A stretch of DNA of 17,094 bases from CAYLJO01 sp964383905 (GCA_964383905.1 CAYLJO010000131.1:1-17094); one strand, 5' to 3'. Positions 8,666 through 15,457 are shown, counted from the stretch's first letter. Notes: generated from the sequence alone by a model not told the origin. Numbers and translations are program-made.

Positions 8666-8821
8666 ATAAAGAGTTCCCTATTGAATGTGCAACAGATGCA
8701 GCAAGCTTTAGGCGTTATCTTCCGCGAGCACAGTTCCGGTTACCGGCATAAGTATGAGGAGGACTTACTGTGGCTCGGTATCGACACGACGGGGATGCCG
8801 TGTTGCGATGGATCTTCGTGA
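8666..8821 (+). pseudogene. Possible transposase fragment
   Basis: An open stretch of 51 codons contains QQMQQALGVIFREHSSGYRH and KYEEDLLWLGIDTTGMPC, then ends at TGA. The hydrophobic strand followed by D-x-TGMPC resembles the first catalytic-aspartate region of DDE transposases in which DxDxTGMPCG-like motifs occur; this comparison is from memory. The fragment has no proper start and no downstream continuation. It lies at the edge of the accessory region and is read opposite to the PadR gene. No terminal repeats were found. It could be an unrelated conserved fragment. Confidence 0.35.
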
Positions 8822-9053
8822 GCGGCGAGTTGATCCGAGGGCAGGTAACGAGGTTAACGCGAGCTACGGTCCGGGTCGCCGTAAGATATGTTCTCGGCGA
8901 TAGAATGACTCGCGGCCCAATGGAGGCTCTTTTATTTGGGCAAAAGGTGGGGGAACCGTCTTGTTATCTGACGCGAGGGAGCATCTAATTGCCATTGATG
9001 TACACGTTGCTCGATTGATCTCAGTTCATGGTTTCCACCTTCGTTTTCCCTTC

Positions 9054-9287
9054 TCAGTTACAGCTCAAAATCAATAAGCCGTTCTTCATCCGCTCCCGCA
9101 TCTCGGCGACCATGATCCGGCTGACTTGGCCGATGAACGGCTCCCACTCGCCCGACTGCCAGCTCGCTTCAAAGGTTGAAGCGGGAAGCCCGTGCTTGAT
9201 TCCGGCTTCAAAAATGCCCTCCTTAAGCCCCTGGAATTCAGCCAGAGCTGTTGCCGTCTGCTGCTGAACCGTTGTTCTATTTTCCAT
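9054..9287 (-). CDS. Hypothetical protein, 77 residues
   Basis: Small acidic-to-neutral protein starting MENRTTVQQQTATALAEFQG and ending with a hydrophobic MKNGLLILSCN. It is mostly predicted alpha-helical and has no recognised domain. The ATG at 9287 is preceded by AAGG at a suitable distance. The gene overlaps the end of the upstream minus-strand reading frame by 11 bases, which suggests they are translated together. Tandem small overlapping genes with no recognisable enzymes are typical of phage or other accessory DNA, but nothing here proves a phage origin. Confidence 0.55.
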   Translation of the reverse strand: MENRTTVQQQTATALAEFQGLKEGIFEAGIKHGLPASTFEASWQSGEWEPFIGQVSRIMVAEMRERMKNGLLILSCN

Positions 9288-10058
9288 GAAGACCTTTCCA
9301 TCTTCCTACCGCCGCTTCAATCTCTGCCCTCGTCGGCTTGGAGCCGCCTCGTTTACGGAGACTGCCGACGTACTGGCGGAACTGCGCCTCAGACATTTTG
9401 CTGATGTCCGGCTTGTTCTGCGCCGGGGCGGGAGGCGCGGCCGTCGATTTGCCCCGATACTCGTGGGCGCGGGTTTTGACGGTCATCAGGTGCTTTCGCA
9501 TCTCGTTCTTCTCGTCGTCCATCAAATTCCTGATGATCTCTCTCCGCTCGTCTTCGCTCAGATCCTGGCTTCGATCTGCGATTTAGCACCTTCGGTCTGG
9601 ATCGTATCTGCCAGCTCTCTTCTTCTGACCTGGACGGCGTAATCACGCTTGACACGACTCGGGAGTTTTCTATCAAAAGCGCCGGCGACACCCCCGCCGG
9701 CAGCCTGCCCGGCCATCCCGGCGAGTTCTCCCGCGTCTTTAGCGGGGTGATCGAAGGCTTGGGCGGCAGAGGTGAGCAGGCCGTAAAGCATTGATTTAAG
9801 CCTGCTACTCTTCGTTAGTGGCTGATTCTCTGTTTGGGTTAGTACGTCCTGGGCGTGGCCGATGCGGTCAAAAATACGAGGTCTGGTCGCCGTCCCTTCA
9901 CCCTCCATTGCGGGGGGAGGTGTGTTGGCATCAGGTATGTTATCAGGTAGTGGTGGCGGTTGCGCGCCCAGTGTGCCACCAGTCAGGGCGCGAGCTGATC
10001 CGCGACCACAATCGGTTGCCACACTTTCGGCATCACTCAGATCGATGAGGATTCCCAT
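9277..10058 (-). pseudogene. Unrecognised protein, probably frameshifted
   Basis: The reading frame from the ATG at 10058 (MGILIDLSDAESVATDCGRG) has a Pro-rich segment (PPPLPDNIPDANTPPPAMEG), an Ala/Gly-rich segment (GELAGMAGQAAGGGVAG) and a basic helix (SRVKRDYAVQVRRRELAD). It ends prematurely after GAKSQIEARI. Helical coding character resumes at once in another frame as QDLSEDERREIIRNLMDDEK and continues to RWKGLHGK (stop at 9277). A single missing base near 9566-9570 would give one protein of roughly 255-260 residues. The alternative is two genes, the second starting at the ATG at 9522 behind a weak AGGA. The first reading is favoured because convincing coding sequence precedes that ATG. 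The family is unknown. Low complexity followed by coiled helices resembles phage virion or scaffold-type proteins only loosely. Confidence 0.5.
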
Positions 10059-10070
10059 AAGCCTCAAGGG

Positions 10071-10379
10071 TTGTTCCAAGCGGCTTACGACCTGCTTGAG
10101 TCGGGTGAGTTATCTGCGGACGAGCGGGACCAGTTACGCGAGGTACTTATCTGGTTCAATAAGCATCTGCCTTCGCCGCTCAACATGGTCGCCAGCCGCG
10201 CCATTTTCTGGTTCAAGTCGAGCGCGGATGAGTGTATAAATCAGGTATGGGAGTTGGCTCATTTGCTCCGCTATCACGGGTATCTTGTGGACGTGCAAAA
10301 GTGCAGGGGGCTTGGGAAGGTCATCTACGAAGATAAGTTCCAAGTGGCCGCTTTCCCTTCCAAGCGTGACTGTAGATAG
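10071..10379 (+). CDS. Hypothetical protein of presumed upstream gene cassette
   Basis: A 102-residue frame with strong protein-like character: AAYDLLESGELSADERDQLR, WFNKHLPSPLNM, SRAIFWFKSSADECINQVWE, LAHLLRYHGYLVDVQKC and IYEDKFQVAAFPSKRDC. It matches, from memory, small conserved bacterial proteins of unknown function with an RAIFWFK-x-A-x-E-x-I-x(3)-WEL and V-YED-FQV pattern. The start is uncertain: TTG at 10071 is the first candidate, and the frame is open back to 9999 with plausible residues (HTFGITQIDEDSHKP), so the 5' end may be lost. The stop lies 24 bases before the attC-like site at 10404, the normal position for a cassette gene. No function is inferred. Confidence 0.55.
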   Translation: MFQAAYDLLESGELSADERDQLREVLIWFNKHLPSPLNMVASRAIFWFKSSADECINQVWELAHLLRYHGYLVDVQKCRGLGKVIYEDKFQVAAFPSKRDCR

Positions 10380-10403
10380 TAAGTGTGATAGATACAACGG
10401 CGA

Positions 10404-10489
10404 ACATAACATCGGAATGAACCGGACTCGCAATAAGCGAGTCTCTTAAATTCAAGCTCTATTGCTCGCCGGTTATTCCAGCGTTGGCA
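10404..10489 (+). other. attC-like recombination site 1
   Basis: Outer boxes are ACATAAC (10404-10410) and GTTGGCA (10483-10489). Inner arms are GGAATGAACCGG (10414-10425) and the complement of GGAATAACCGG (10469-10479), so the arms pair fully except for one extra G on the left arm. The three bases between box and arm do not pair. This is the attC plan: R and L boxes, unpaired central spacer and an extrahelical base. The middle carries a hairpin ACTCGC-aataa-GCGAGT (10426-10442). The right box departs from GTTRRRY at two positions and the left from RYYYAAC at one, so activity is uncertain. The predicted crossover lies between 10483 and 10484. Confidence 0.7.
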
Positions 10490-11233
10490 CGCCTCGCGAG
10501 ATCACTGTGGAACATCTAATCAACCAACTGTACGCCGTGTTCGCCAAGTACCCGAAGCCTTACGATTTCGCGGCTTGCGAATGTTGTATGTCTCCCGATG
10601 AAAAGAGGGTTCTACTGACTACGCCACTTCGAGAGCTGACTGCGGACCAACTCGGCGGGTATACGGCAGACGCATTTTTCACAGTGGGCGAGACCCCTGA
10701 CTTCAAATACTTTTTACCTCGAATCCTGGAACTTGCCGTGCGCGAGGAATTTCTTTGGCCCGACCCTGAAGTTGTGACACGCAAATTGACTCTCGCCGAC
10801 TGGTTGGGTTGGCCGACTGTGGAGAAAGATGCTATCTCGGACCTTCTCAAGGCGAAATTTGAGACTTTGCTGAACGACCCAAACAGCGATGGCTCTGCAA
10901 TCGACCAATGGATCTGTGCGCTCGGGTGTTGTTTGCCGGATCCCACGCCGTTCCTGGGCCCGTTATTGCGACCGCAGCATCAAGATAAATTGTTGGCGGT
11001 CATCGAACACAACGGCTCCTTGTTCACAAAGAACAAACTTGATAACGCGTTCTGGGAGGAGGCGGGCGAAAATGAAGAACGTGTCGTGCGCTGGTTTCAT
11101 CAACCTGCTGTGAAGCAATTGCTTTCCAAACGTTACGGAATGGTTTTCTAAGCGGCGTGCCAACAGAAGCTGGAGCGGGCGCGACTCAGGTTGACTCATA
11201 CCTTCATCAACCCTCGCGCCGCTCAGCAAGACG
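10484..11233 (+). mobile_element. Candidate integron gene cassette
   Basis: A 750-bp unit bounded by the crossover points of two same-orientation attC-like sites and filled almost entirely by one reading frame. The 5' edge together with the preceding G reads GTTGGCACGCC (10483-10493). The left core of the downstream site reads GGCGTGCCAAC (11154-11164), its exact reverse complement over 11 bases. In integron cassettes these two ends form the two halves of one attC in the circular form, so this match is the expected signature and is unlikely by chance. No integrase or attI is visible in the window. Confidence 0.7.
10507..11151 (+). CDS. Cassette-encoded protein of unknown function
   Basis: A 214-residue protein if translation starts at the GTG at 10507, the first usable start inside the cassette. 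The TTG at 10462 lies upstream of the cassette edge, within the attC-like site, and would be lost on mobilisation. The product begins VEHLINQLYAVFAKYPKPYD, then FAACECCMSPDEKR with three clustered cysteines (24, 26, 27). A second cluster, ICALGCCLPDP, lies further on. The middle is rich in Trp, Pro and acidic residues (DADFF-type and REEFLWPDPE stretches), and the end, RVVRWFHQPAVKQLLSKRYG, looks helical. The cysteine arrangement could bind a metal, but no family is recognised. No signal peptide or membrane segment is seen. The absence of a clear ribosome binding site is common for cassette genes. Confidence 0.7.
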   Translation: MEHLINQLYAVFAKYPKPYDFAACECCMSPDEKRVLLTTPLRELTADQLGGYTADAFFTVGETPDFKYFLPRILELAVREEFLWPDPEVVTRKLTLADWLGWPTVEKDAISDLLKAKFETLLNDPNSDGSAIDQWICALGCCLPDPTPFLGPLLRPQHQDKLLAVIEHNGSLFTKNKLDNAFWEEAGENEERVVRWFHQPAVKQLLSKRYGMVF

Positions 11234-11239
11234 TTGGGC
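11158..11239 (+). other. attC-like recombination site 2
   Basis: Outer boxes are TGCCAAC (11158-11164) and GTTGGGC (11233-11239); the latter fits GTTRRRY perfectly. Inner arms are GAGCGGGCGCGA (11173-11184) and TCGCGCCGCTC (11214-11224), complementary except for one extra G on the left. Eight bases on each side between box and arm do not pair. The centre contains GGTTGA (11189-11194) and TCAACC (11207-11212), able to form a further stem. The site starts 7 bases after the cassette gene's stop codon, in the standard position. Confidence 0.75.
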
Positions 11240-11376
11240 CGATTACGTTGCTAGCCAAGAAGATTGGTGACGATGCGTAACGGCGCGAGTCCCGGACGGC
11301 TATGAAATGGAGATCGGGGACGCGAAATGAGAATCCCCAGGGCTGTAAACCTTACCTACGAACGAGGAGAAACGAA

Positions 11377-12432
11377 ATGGAGTCTAAAGCAGCTGTCGAG
11401 CAGTCGCTGCCCCCGCAGGCAGTGATCATGCAAATGGCAATGGGAGCATGGGTCACGAAGGTCATCTCGGAGGTGACTAGGTTGGGGGTTCCAGACCTCC
11501 TCAAGCAACACGGTGCGATGTATGCCGCCGAGATGGTCACTGCCGGCATTCGTGCAGTGCCGAATACCCTGGAACGCCTCCTCCGTGCGGGCGCGAGCCT
11601 GGGCCTTTTCACAGAGGACGCGCAGGGTAAGTTTGGCCCGACGGAACTCTCCGAGGTGCTGACGTCAGATTCGCCCGCATCTGTGAAGAAACTGGTGGAA
11701 GCTATGGGCGGGCCTTGGTACCGAGGCTGGGCGGAACTTTTGAACGCTATCAAGACCGGAGAGCCTCAGGCCAAGAAAGTGTTCGGTATGGAATGGTGGG
11801 ACTACCTCAACGCGAATCCAAAGGAATTGGAAGACTTCGGGGAAGCTATGAAGTCCAATAGTCTTAACTCGCTGCGCGGCGTGCTGGAGAACTGTGACTT
11901 CAAAGGTGTTGAGAAGATTGCTGACGTCGGTGGCGGCTTCGGCCACTTGGCGGTTGCACTGCTCGAGAAGTACCCCACTTTGCAAGCTGCCGTGATGGAC
12001 GTTCCGGACCTCATCCCTGTGGCGCAGGAACGCTTTCCTGTGAAGGACCGTGCCGTTGCCAATCGACTGGAATATGTCGCTGGGGACATGTTCGACTCAG
12101 TGCCCGCCGCCAACGTCTACATCATGAAACATATCATTCATGACTGGGAGGACGAGAGGTGCATCCGGCTCCTCCAGAATTGCCATCAGAGCATGCAGGG
12201 AGACGGTCGGGTGATTTGTGTCGACTCAGTCCTTCCACCGATGGGTAACGTGGCTGGTACAGCGGCCAAGCTTCTGGACATCAACATGTTGGTCTTTATT
12301 GCGGGTAAGGAAAGAACTGAAGATCAATGGAGCCACTTGTACCGAACCGCTGGATTCGAGATTCGGAGCATTACACCAATCCACGACAATTTCGCTACCA
12401 GCATAGTTGAAGGTGTCAAGCAACCGACCTAG
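11377..12432 (+). CDS. SAM-dependent O-methyltransferase (COMT-like)
   Basis: Predicted 351-residue cytosolic methyltransferase of the Methyltransf_2 (plant COMT / bacterial hydroxyneurosporene-type) family, which methylates hydroxyl groups of small molecules using S-adenosylmethionine. Residues 15-100 form the N-terminal dimerisation winged-helix region. The SAM site is IADVGGGFGHLAVALLEKYP (glycines 185-187) with acidic Asp208 in VMDVPDLI, GDMF at 236-239, and the likely catalytic His255 in MKHIIHDWEDE. The length is typical (330-360). I chose the ATG at 11377 because GAGGAG lies just upstream; the frame stays open for 25 more codons without a comparable signal. The gene follows the attC-like site at 11239 by 138 bases. 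No attC-like site was found downstream, so it may not be a cassette. The substrate cannot be predicted. Confidence 0.88.
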   Translation: MESKAAVEQSLPPQAVIMQMAMGAWVTKVISEVTRLGVPDLLKQHGAMYAAEMVTAGIRAVPNTLERLLRAGASLGLFTEDAQGKFGPTELSEVLTSDSPASVKKLVEAMGGPWYRGWAELLNAIKTGEPQAKKVFGMEWWDYLNANPKELEDFGEAMKSNSLNSLRGVLENCDFKGVEKIADVGGGFGHLAVALLEKYPTLQAAVMDVPDLIPVAQERFPVKDRAVANRLEYVAGDMFDSVPAANVYIMKHIIHDWEDERCIRLLQNCHQSMQGDGRVICVDSVLPPMGNVAGTAAKLLDINMLVFIAGKERTEDQWSHLYRTAGFEIRSITPIHDNFATSIVEGVKQPT

Positions 12433-12526
12433 ATATACATTTTGCCGCAGGGTCTGTGGGCAGCAGCCTGCAGTTGTAGAATCAGTTGAAAGTCAATAAC
12501 ACAATCCATTGCGATCGCTCTGACAC

Positions 12527-12534
12527 AGACCATC
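12527..12534. repeat. Left target-site duplication of the ISL3 element
   Basis: AGACCATC directly abuts the left inverted repeat and recurs exactly at 14291-14298 next to the right one. Eight bases is the usual duplication size for ISL3-family elements. Confidence 0.92.
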
Positions 12535-12560
12535 GGCTCTGAGGCGCATTTGGTGAAGCG
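12535..12560 (+). repeat. ISL3 left terminal inverted repeat
   Basis: Twenty-six bases starting GGCTCTGAGGCGCATTTG, identical to the reverse complement of 14265-14290. The ATG of the transposase lies 24 bases downstream, so the promoter probably starts within or just inside this end. Confidence 0.93.
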
Positions 12561-12584
12561 AGAGCGGACTGTTATAAGCGCAGC

Positions 12585-14222
12585 ATGAAAACACTGCTCG
12601 CTGATCCTATCGCACTGCGCCTGCAAAAGATCGTCAATGCTCCAGACCACATCTCGCTCTTTATTATTACCAGACAAGCCCGCTCACTATGCCCGCGCTG
12701 CGAACTCCCTTCAGCCAAAGTCCACAGCCGCTACTCGCGCTGCCTGGCTGATCTGCCATGGGAAGGCATCCAAGTCAGATTACATTTGAGCGCGCGGAAG
12801 TTCTTCTGCCAGAACTCAGCCTGCAAGCAACGCATCTTCTGCGAGTTGTTGCCGGAGGTCGCTGATCCATATGCGCGTCGCACGATGCGGTTGAATGATG
12901 TACTTGAGGTGATCGGCTTTGCCTTAGGCGGCAGGCCCGGCGCTCGTGCTTCAGTTCAACTCGGATTGTCGGCTAGTCCACGGACATTACTGCGCCGAGT
13001 CAGAGACGCAGCGTCTTTCCATCTCGATCCGGTCAGAGTGTTAGGCGTCGATGATTGGGCGATGCGCCGTGGTGTGCGCTACGGCACGATCCTCGTTGAC
13101 ATCGAAGATCACAAGCCGATAGATCTCCTACCTGACCGCGAAGCGGCGACTCTCGCCCGCTGGCTGCGCAAACGTCCCGGCACAGAGATCGTTTGCCGCG
13201 ACCGCGCTTCAGCTTACGCTGACGGTGTGCGGACTGCCGCGCCCGGCGCGGTGCAAGTAGCGGATCGCTTTCACTTGCTGATGAACCTGCGCGATGCGCT
13301 GGAGCGTCTCCTGGGTCGTCATCATACTGAATTACGGGAGGCTGCACGCCGCGTCAGTCTGCGCCGCGCGCGCCACGTCTCCAGCGCGTTAAAGATTGAC
13401 GCGGTAATGAGTACGACCCCCACAGAAGCTGTGCGTAGCCCCTGTGATGAGCGGCGCAAGATTGAGAATCGAGAGCGGCGCGTGGCGCGCTACGAAGCTG
13501 TTCAGCGATTGAGTAGCGAAGGACTGAATCTGTCAGCCATTGCTCGCCAGTTAGGAATGCATCGCGAAACCGTCAGGAGATTCCTGCGCGCCGATTGTTA
13601 CCCAGAGAAGTCTCCGCCCTTTCGCAAACCGAGTAAAGTCGCGCCCTTTGACGAATACTTGAGGCAGAGATGGGCTGAAGGCTGTTACAACGCGCGCCAG
13701 CTTTTCCGTGAATTGCGAGATCACGGATATAGAGGATGCTTGGCGGCGCTACGCCGTTATCTTCAGCCGTGGCGCAAGCTGCTACCCGGCGAGTTGCGCC
13801 AGCGGCAGCAAGTACCAGTCTTCCAGCCGCCCTCGCCACACCGTGCCGTCTGGTGGCTGCTCAAGCCTGCGGTGGAGTTGGAGTTGGAAGAGTCTCAATA
13901 CGTGAAAGAGTTATGTCGGCTCAGTCCAGAGATCAAAGTGGGGCAGGAGTTGGCACGGGAGTTTCAATGCCTCGTGCGCGAAAGATGTGTTGAGGCATTC
14001 GACCACTGGCGTGAGTCGGTGAAGGCGAGCGCCATCGGAGAGTTCGAGAGGTTCTCCCATGGTTTGATGAAGGACGAGGCGGCGGTCAGAGCAGGGTTAT
14101 CATCTGAATGGAGCAGCGGGCAGGTTGAAGGTCAAGTCAATCGGCTGAAGATGATCAAGCGACAGATGTATGGCAGAGCGAACTTCGATCTCTTACGAGC
14201 GCGAGTCTTATATAGAGGATAA
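12585..14222 (+). CDS. ISL3-family transposase
   Basis: A 545-residue DDE transposase. An N-terminal zinc finger is seen with Cys36 and Cys39 (SLCPRCE) and Cys75 and Cys80 (FFCQNSACKQ). The transposase core holds the first Asp in RVLGVDDWAMRRG (156/157), the second Asp at 206 in VCRDRASAYADG, and the final Glu at 515 in SGQVEGQVNRLKMIKRQMYG, a hallmark ISL3 ending. Between the second Asp and the Glu is a long insertion with a helix-turn-helix, NLSAIARQLGMHRETVRRFL, seen in the longer ISL3 subgroup. The predicted protein runs to within 43 bases of the right inverted repeat and shows no break. The ATG at 12585 has no strong ribosome binding site, as is usual for transposases. Confidence 0.95.
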   Translation: MKTLLADPIALRLQKIVNAPDHISLFIITRQARSLCPRCELPSAKVHSRYSRCLADLPWEGIQVRLHLSARKFFCQNSACKQRIFCELLPEVADPYARRTMRLNDVLEVIGFALGGRPGARASVQLGLSASPRTLLRRVRDAASFHLDPVRVLGVDDWAMRRGVRYGTILVDIEDHKPIDLLPDREAATLARWLRKRPGTEIVCRDRASAYADGVRTAAPGAVQVADRFHLLMNLRDALERLLGRHHTELREAARRVSLRRARHVSSALKIDAVMSTTPTEAVRSPCDERRKIENRERRVARYEAVQRLSSEGLNLSAIARQLGMHRETVRRFLRADCYPEKSPPFRKPSKVAPFDEYLRQRWAEGCYNARQLFRELRDHGYRGCLAALRRYLQPWRKLLPGELRQRQQVPVFQPPSPHRAVWWLLKPAVELELEESQYVKELCRLSPEIKVGQELAREFQCLVRERCVEAFDHWRESVKASAIGEFERFSHGLMKDEAAVRAGLSSEWSSGQVEGQVNRLKMIKRQMYGRANFDLLRARVLYRG

Positions 14223-14264
14223 GAGGCAACATTGAAGCTGTTGAGCTAGAGAGAGGAATAGACC

Positions 14265-14290
14265 CGCTTCACCAAATGCGCCTCAGAGCC
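14265..14290 (-). repeat. ISL3 right terminal inverted repeat
   Basis: Twenty-six bases ending ATGCGCCTCAGAGCC, an exact reverse complement of the left end. Confidence 0.93.
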
Positions 14291-14298
14291 AGACCATC
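14291..14298. repeat. Right target-site duplication of the ISL3 element
   Basis: AGACCATC, identical to 12527-12534 on the other side of the element. Confidence 0.92.
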
Positions 14299-14333
14299 CG
14301 TCACATGTGCACACGATGTTTGCGACGGGTGCA

Positions 14334-14485
14334 TTATGCAATCCCTCTCCTTTTTTAATAGTGCACAAAAACCCCCTTTTTTTATATGGCCAATATTCGC
14401 CACATGAGCTAAAAAACTGCCGACTCACTTCTTTAATTTTTATGCAGTCACGCCCCTTTTTATATAGTGCGCAAAAATTCCCCCC
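14334..14485. repeat. Two 43-46 bp direct repeats, 106 bp apart
   Basis: Copy A (14334-14376) and copy B (14440-14485) share TTATGCA, a C-rich then T-rich run, the core ATAGTGC(A/G)CAAAAA and a terminal CCCCC. They differ by a few substitutions and short indels. Each has a pyrimidine run before the core and a poly-C after it. A third partial match (CCCCCTTTTTTTATAT) begins at the end of copy A. The 455 bases from the ISL3 end to the next small gene are otherwise gene-free and AT-rich compared with the neighbours. Function is unknown; a protein-binding array or the remains of a mobile element are possible. Confidence 0.6.
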
Positions 14486-14745
14486 GAGACCTGTAGCACA
14501 ACCGGGCTTTGCAGGAGGTTTTTCTATCTTTTCTGGTGTCCGGGTTGTCGGGTTTAACGCAGACCTCGACTTCGAATATTGCGCGGGGTGCGAGGGATCA
14601 AGGCGGAGGCCATTTATTTAATTCTATTGAAGTTGTGGGGAATCGGGCGTAATGCGTAGGTCGCTACTTACCGCGACGTGGAGAAAGGTGTGCTGACACC
14701 GTTACTGCAGGAGAAGAATTTGAACCGGACGAAGGCTGTCACCGC

Positions 14746-14970
14746 TTACTCTTCCCCATTTCCTTTACGCTTCCAAAATATTCCAAGAAGAATTAAAGGC
14801 ACCCCGATGAAGACGGAGGCAAAGAAACCTACGGAAAAGCCGAAAGTCCGACTACCTTCCGCTTTCACCGTTAATCCTATTACGAGGTTGATAAGAAAGG
14901 GGACGAGAATACCGGCCACAAAGACGATTGCGCCTGTGACGAACAGTGCCCCCCGTTTAATCTGAATCAT
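14746..14970 (-). CDS. Small two-helix membrane protein
   Basis: A 74-residue protein with two hydrophobic helices: ALFVTGAIVFVAGILVPFLI near the N-terminus and GFSVGFFASVFIGVPLILLG near the C-terminus, followed by a charged tail WKRKGNGEE. The ATG at 14970 has AAGGTGG at good distance; a GTG immediately before it is in frame but would sit too close. No family is recognised. The signals for translation and the clear helical periodicity support a real gene. The opposite-strand frame over the same bases lacks protein character. Confidence 0.6.
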   Translation of the reverse strand: MIQIKRGALFVTGAIVFVAGILVPFLINLVIGLTVKAEGSRTFGFSVGFFASVFIGVPLILLGIFWKRKGNGEE

Positions 14971-15134
14971 CACTCCACCTTAACACCGACCGAGCCTCAA
15001 TCAAGTAGGGCGGTAATTACACCATCCGTTCACGGATTTCAACCCGTGGTTGGTTGGTCCTGGGCTAGATATTCGTCACCCGCCGGCAGTAACTTTGCCG
15101 TGAGCAACGAGCGCGGTGGTCGGTGAAAGAAACC

Positions 15135-15284
15135 TTATCGGTTCTTCAGGTCCGTAGCTTCGCTTAGCAGATTATCTATCTCCCTGATCCCTTTTTGTGA
15201 ACTATCAAGAGCCTGTTGCGCCATCCTTTTGACGTTGCAGAGTTCGTGACGGAGACGCGCGAGGGTGGTGCGCTCTACTGCTAT
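15135..15284 (-). pseudogene. Decayed small helical protein lacking a start codon
   Basis: A 49-codon frame reads IAVERTTLARLRHELCNVKR then MAQQALDSSQKGIREIDNLL and ends EATDLKNR, an evident amphipathic helix or coiled coil. A strong ribosome binding site (AAAGGAG) stands 5 bases before the position where a start would be expected, but the codon there is ATA. No ATG, GTG or TTG lies nearby. A G-to-A change at the start, or rare AUA initiation, would explain it. The remainder of 14974-15457 shows no other gene. Confidence 0.3.
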
Positions 15285-15457
15285 TATATCTCCTTTCTCG
15301 GTCTCCCATTAGCTCAATCTCTTTTCACTCTACATAACTCTTATCTTACGCTTGAGTGACTCGCGCCCCAGTCCACGATTTTATTGAACACTCTCGCCTA
15401 AGCCTCTCCATCCCTGCATTGCTAAAAAAGTACGCGCGTGTGTATAGTGAGGAGCGC

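Larger units (their letters stand above)
12535..14290 (+). mobile_element. Complete ISL3-family insertion sequence, 1756 bp
   Basis: The element is bounded by 26-bp perfect terminal inverted repeats (12535-12560 and 14265-14290; outer ends GGCTCTGAGGCGC and its complement) and an 8-bp target duplication. It carries one full-length transposase gene. Perfect ends, duplication and an undisrupted gene indicate recent insertion. Removing the element with one copy of the duplication restores a continuous sequence joining the region after the methyltransferase gene with 14299 onwards; no gene is rebuilt at that junction. Confidence 0.94.

Noticed and set aside
8770..8988. 72-codon plus-strand frame starting GTG behind AGGAGG
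   Set aside because: The apparent ribosome site is the GAGGAG of Glu-Glu codons in the transposase-like fragment, and the product has no protein-like pattern. The fragment in the other frame is more convincing.
9921..9945. Further attC right boxes (GTTGGCA at 9924, GTTATCA at 9939)
   Set aside because: No matching left box or pairing inner arms could be found upstream; these look like chance matches within coding sequence.
10462..10506. TTG start of the cassette gene at 10462
   Set aside because: It lies in attC-like site 1, outside the cassette edge at 10484, so it would not travel with the gene.
11302..11376. 25-codon N-terminal extension of the O-methyltransferase
   Set aside because: The extension lacks a ribosome site and family similarity; GAGGAG precedes the ATG at 11377.
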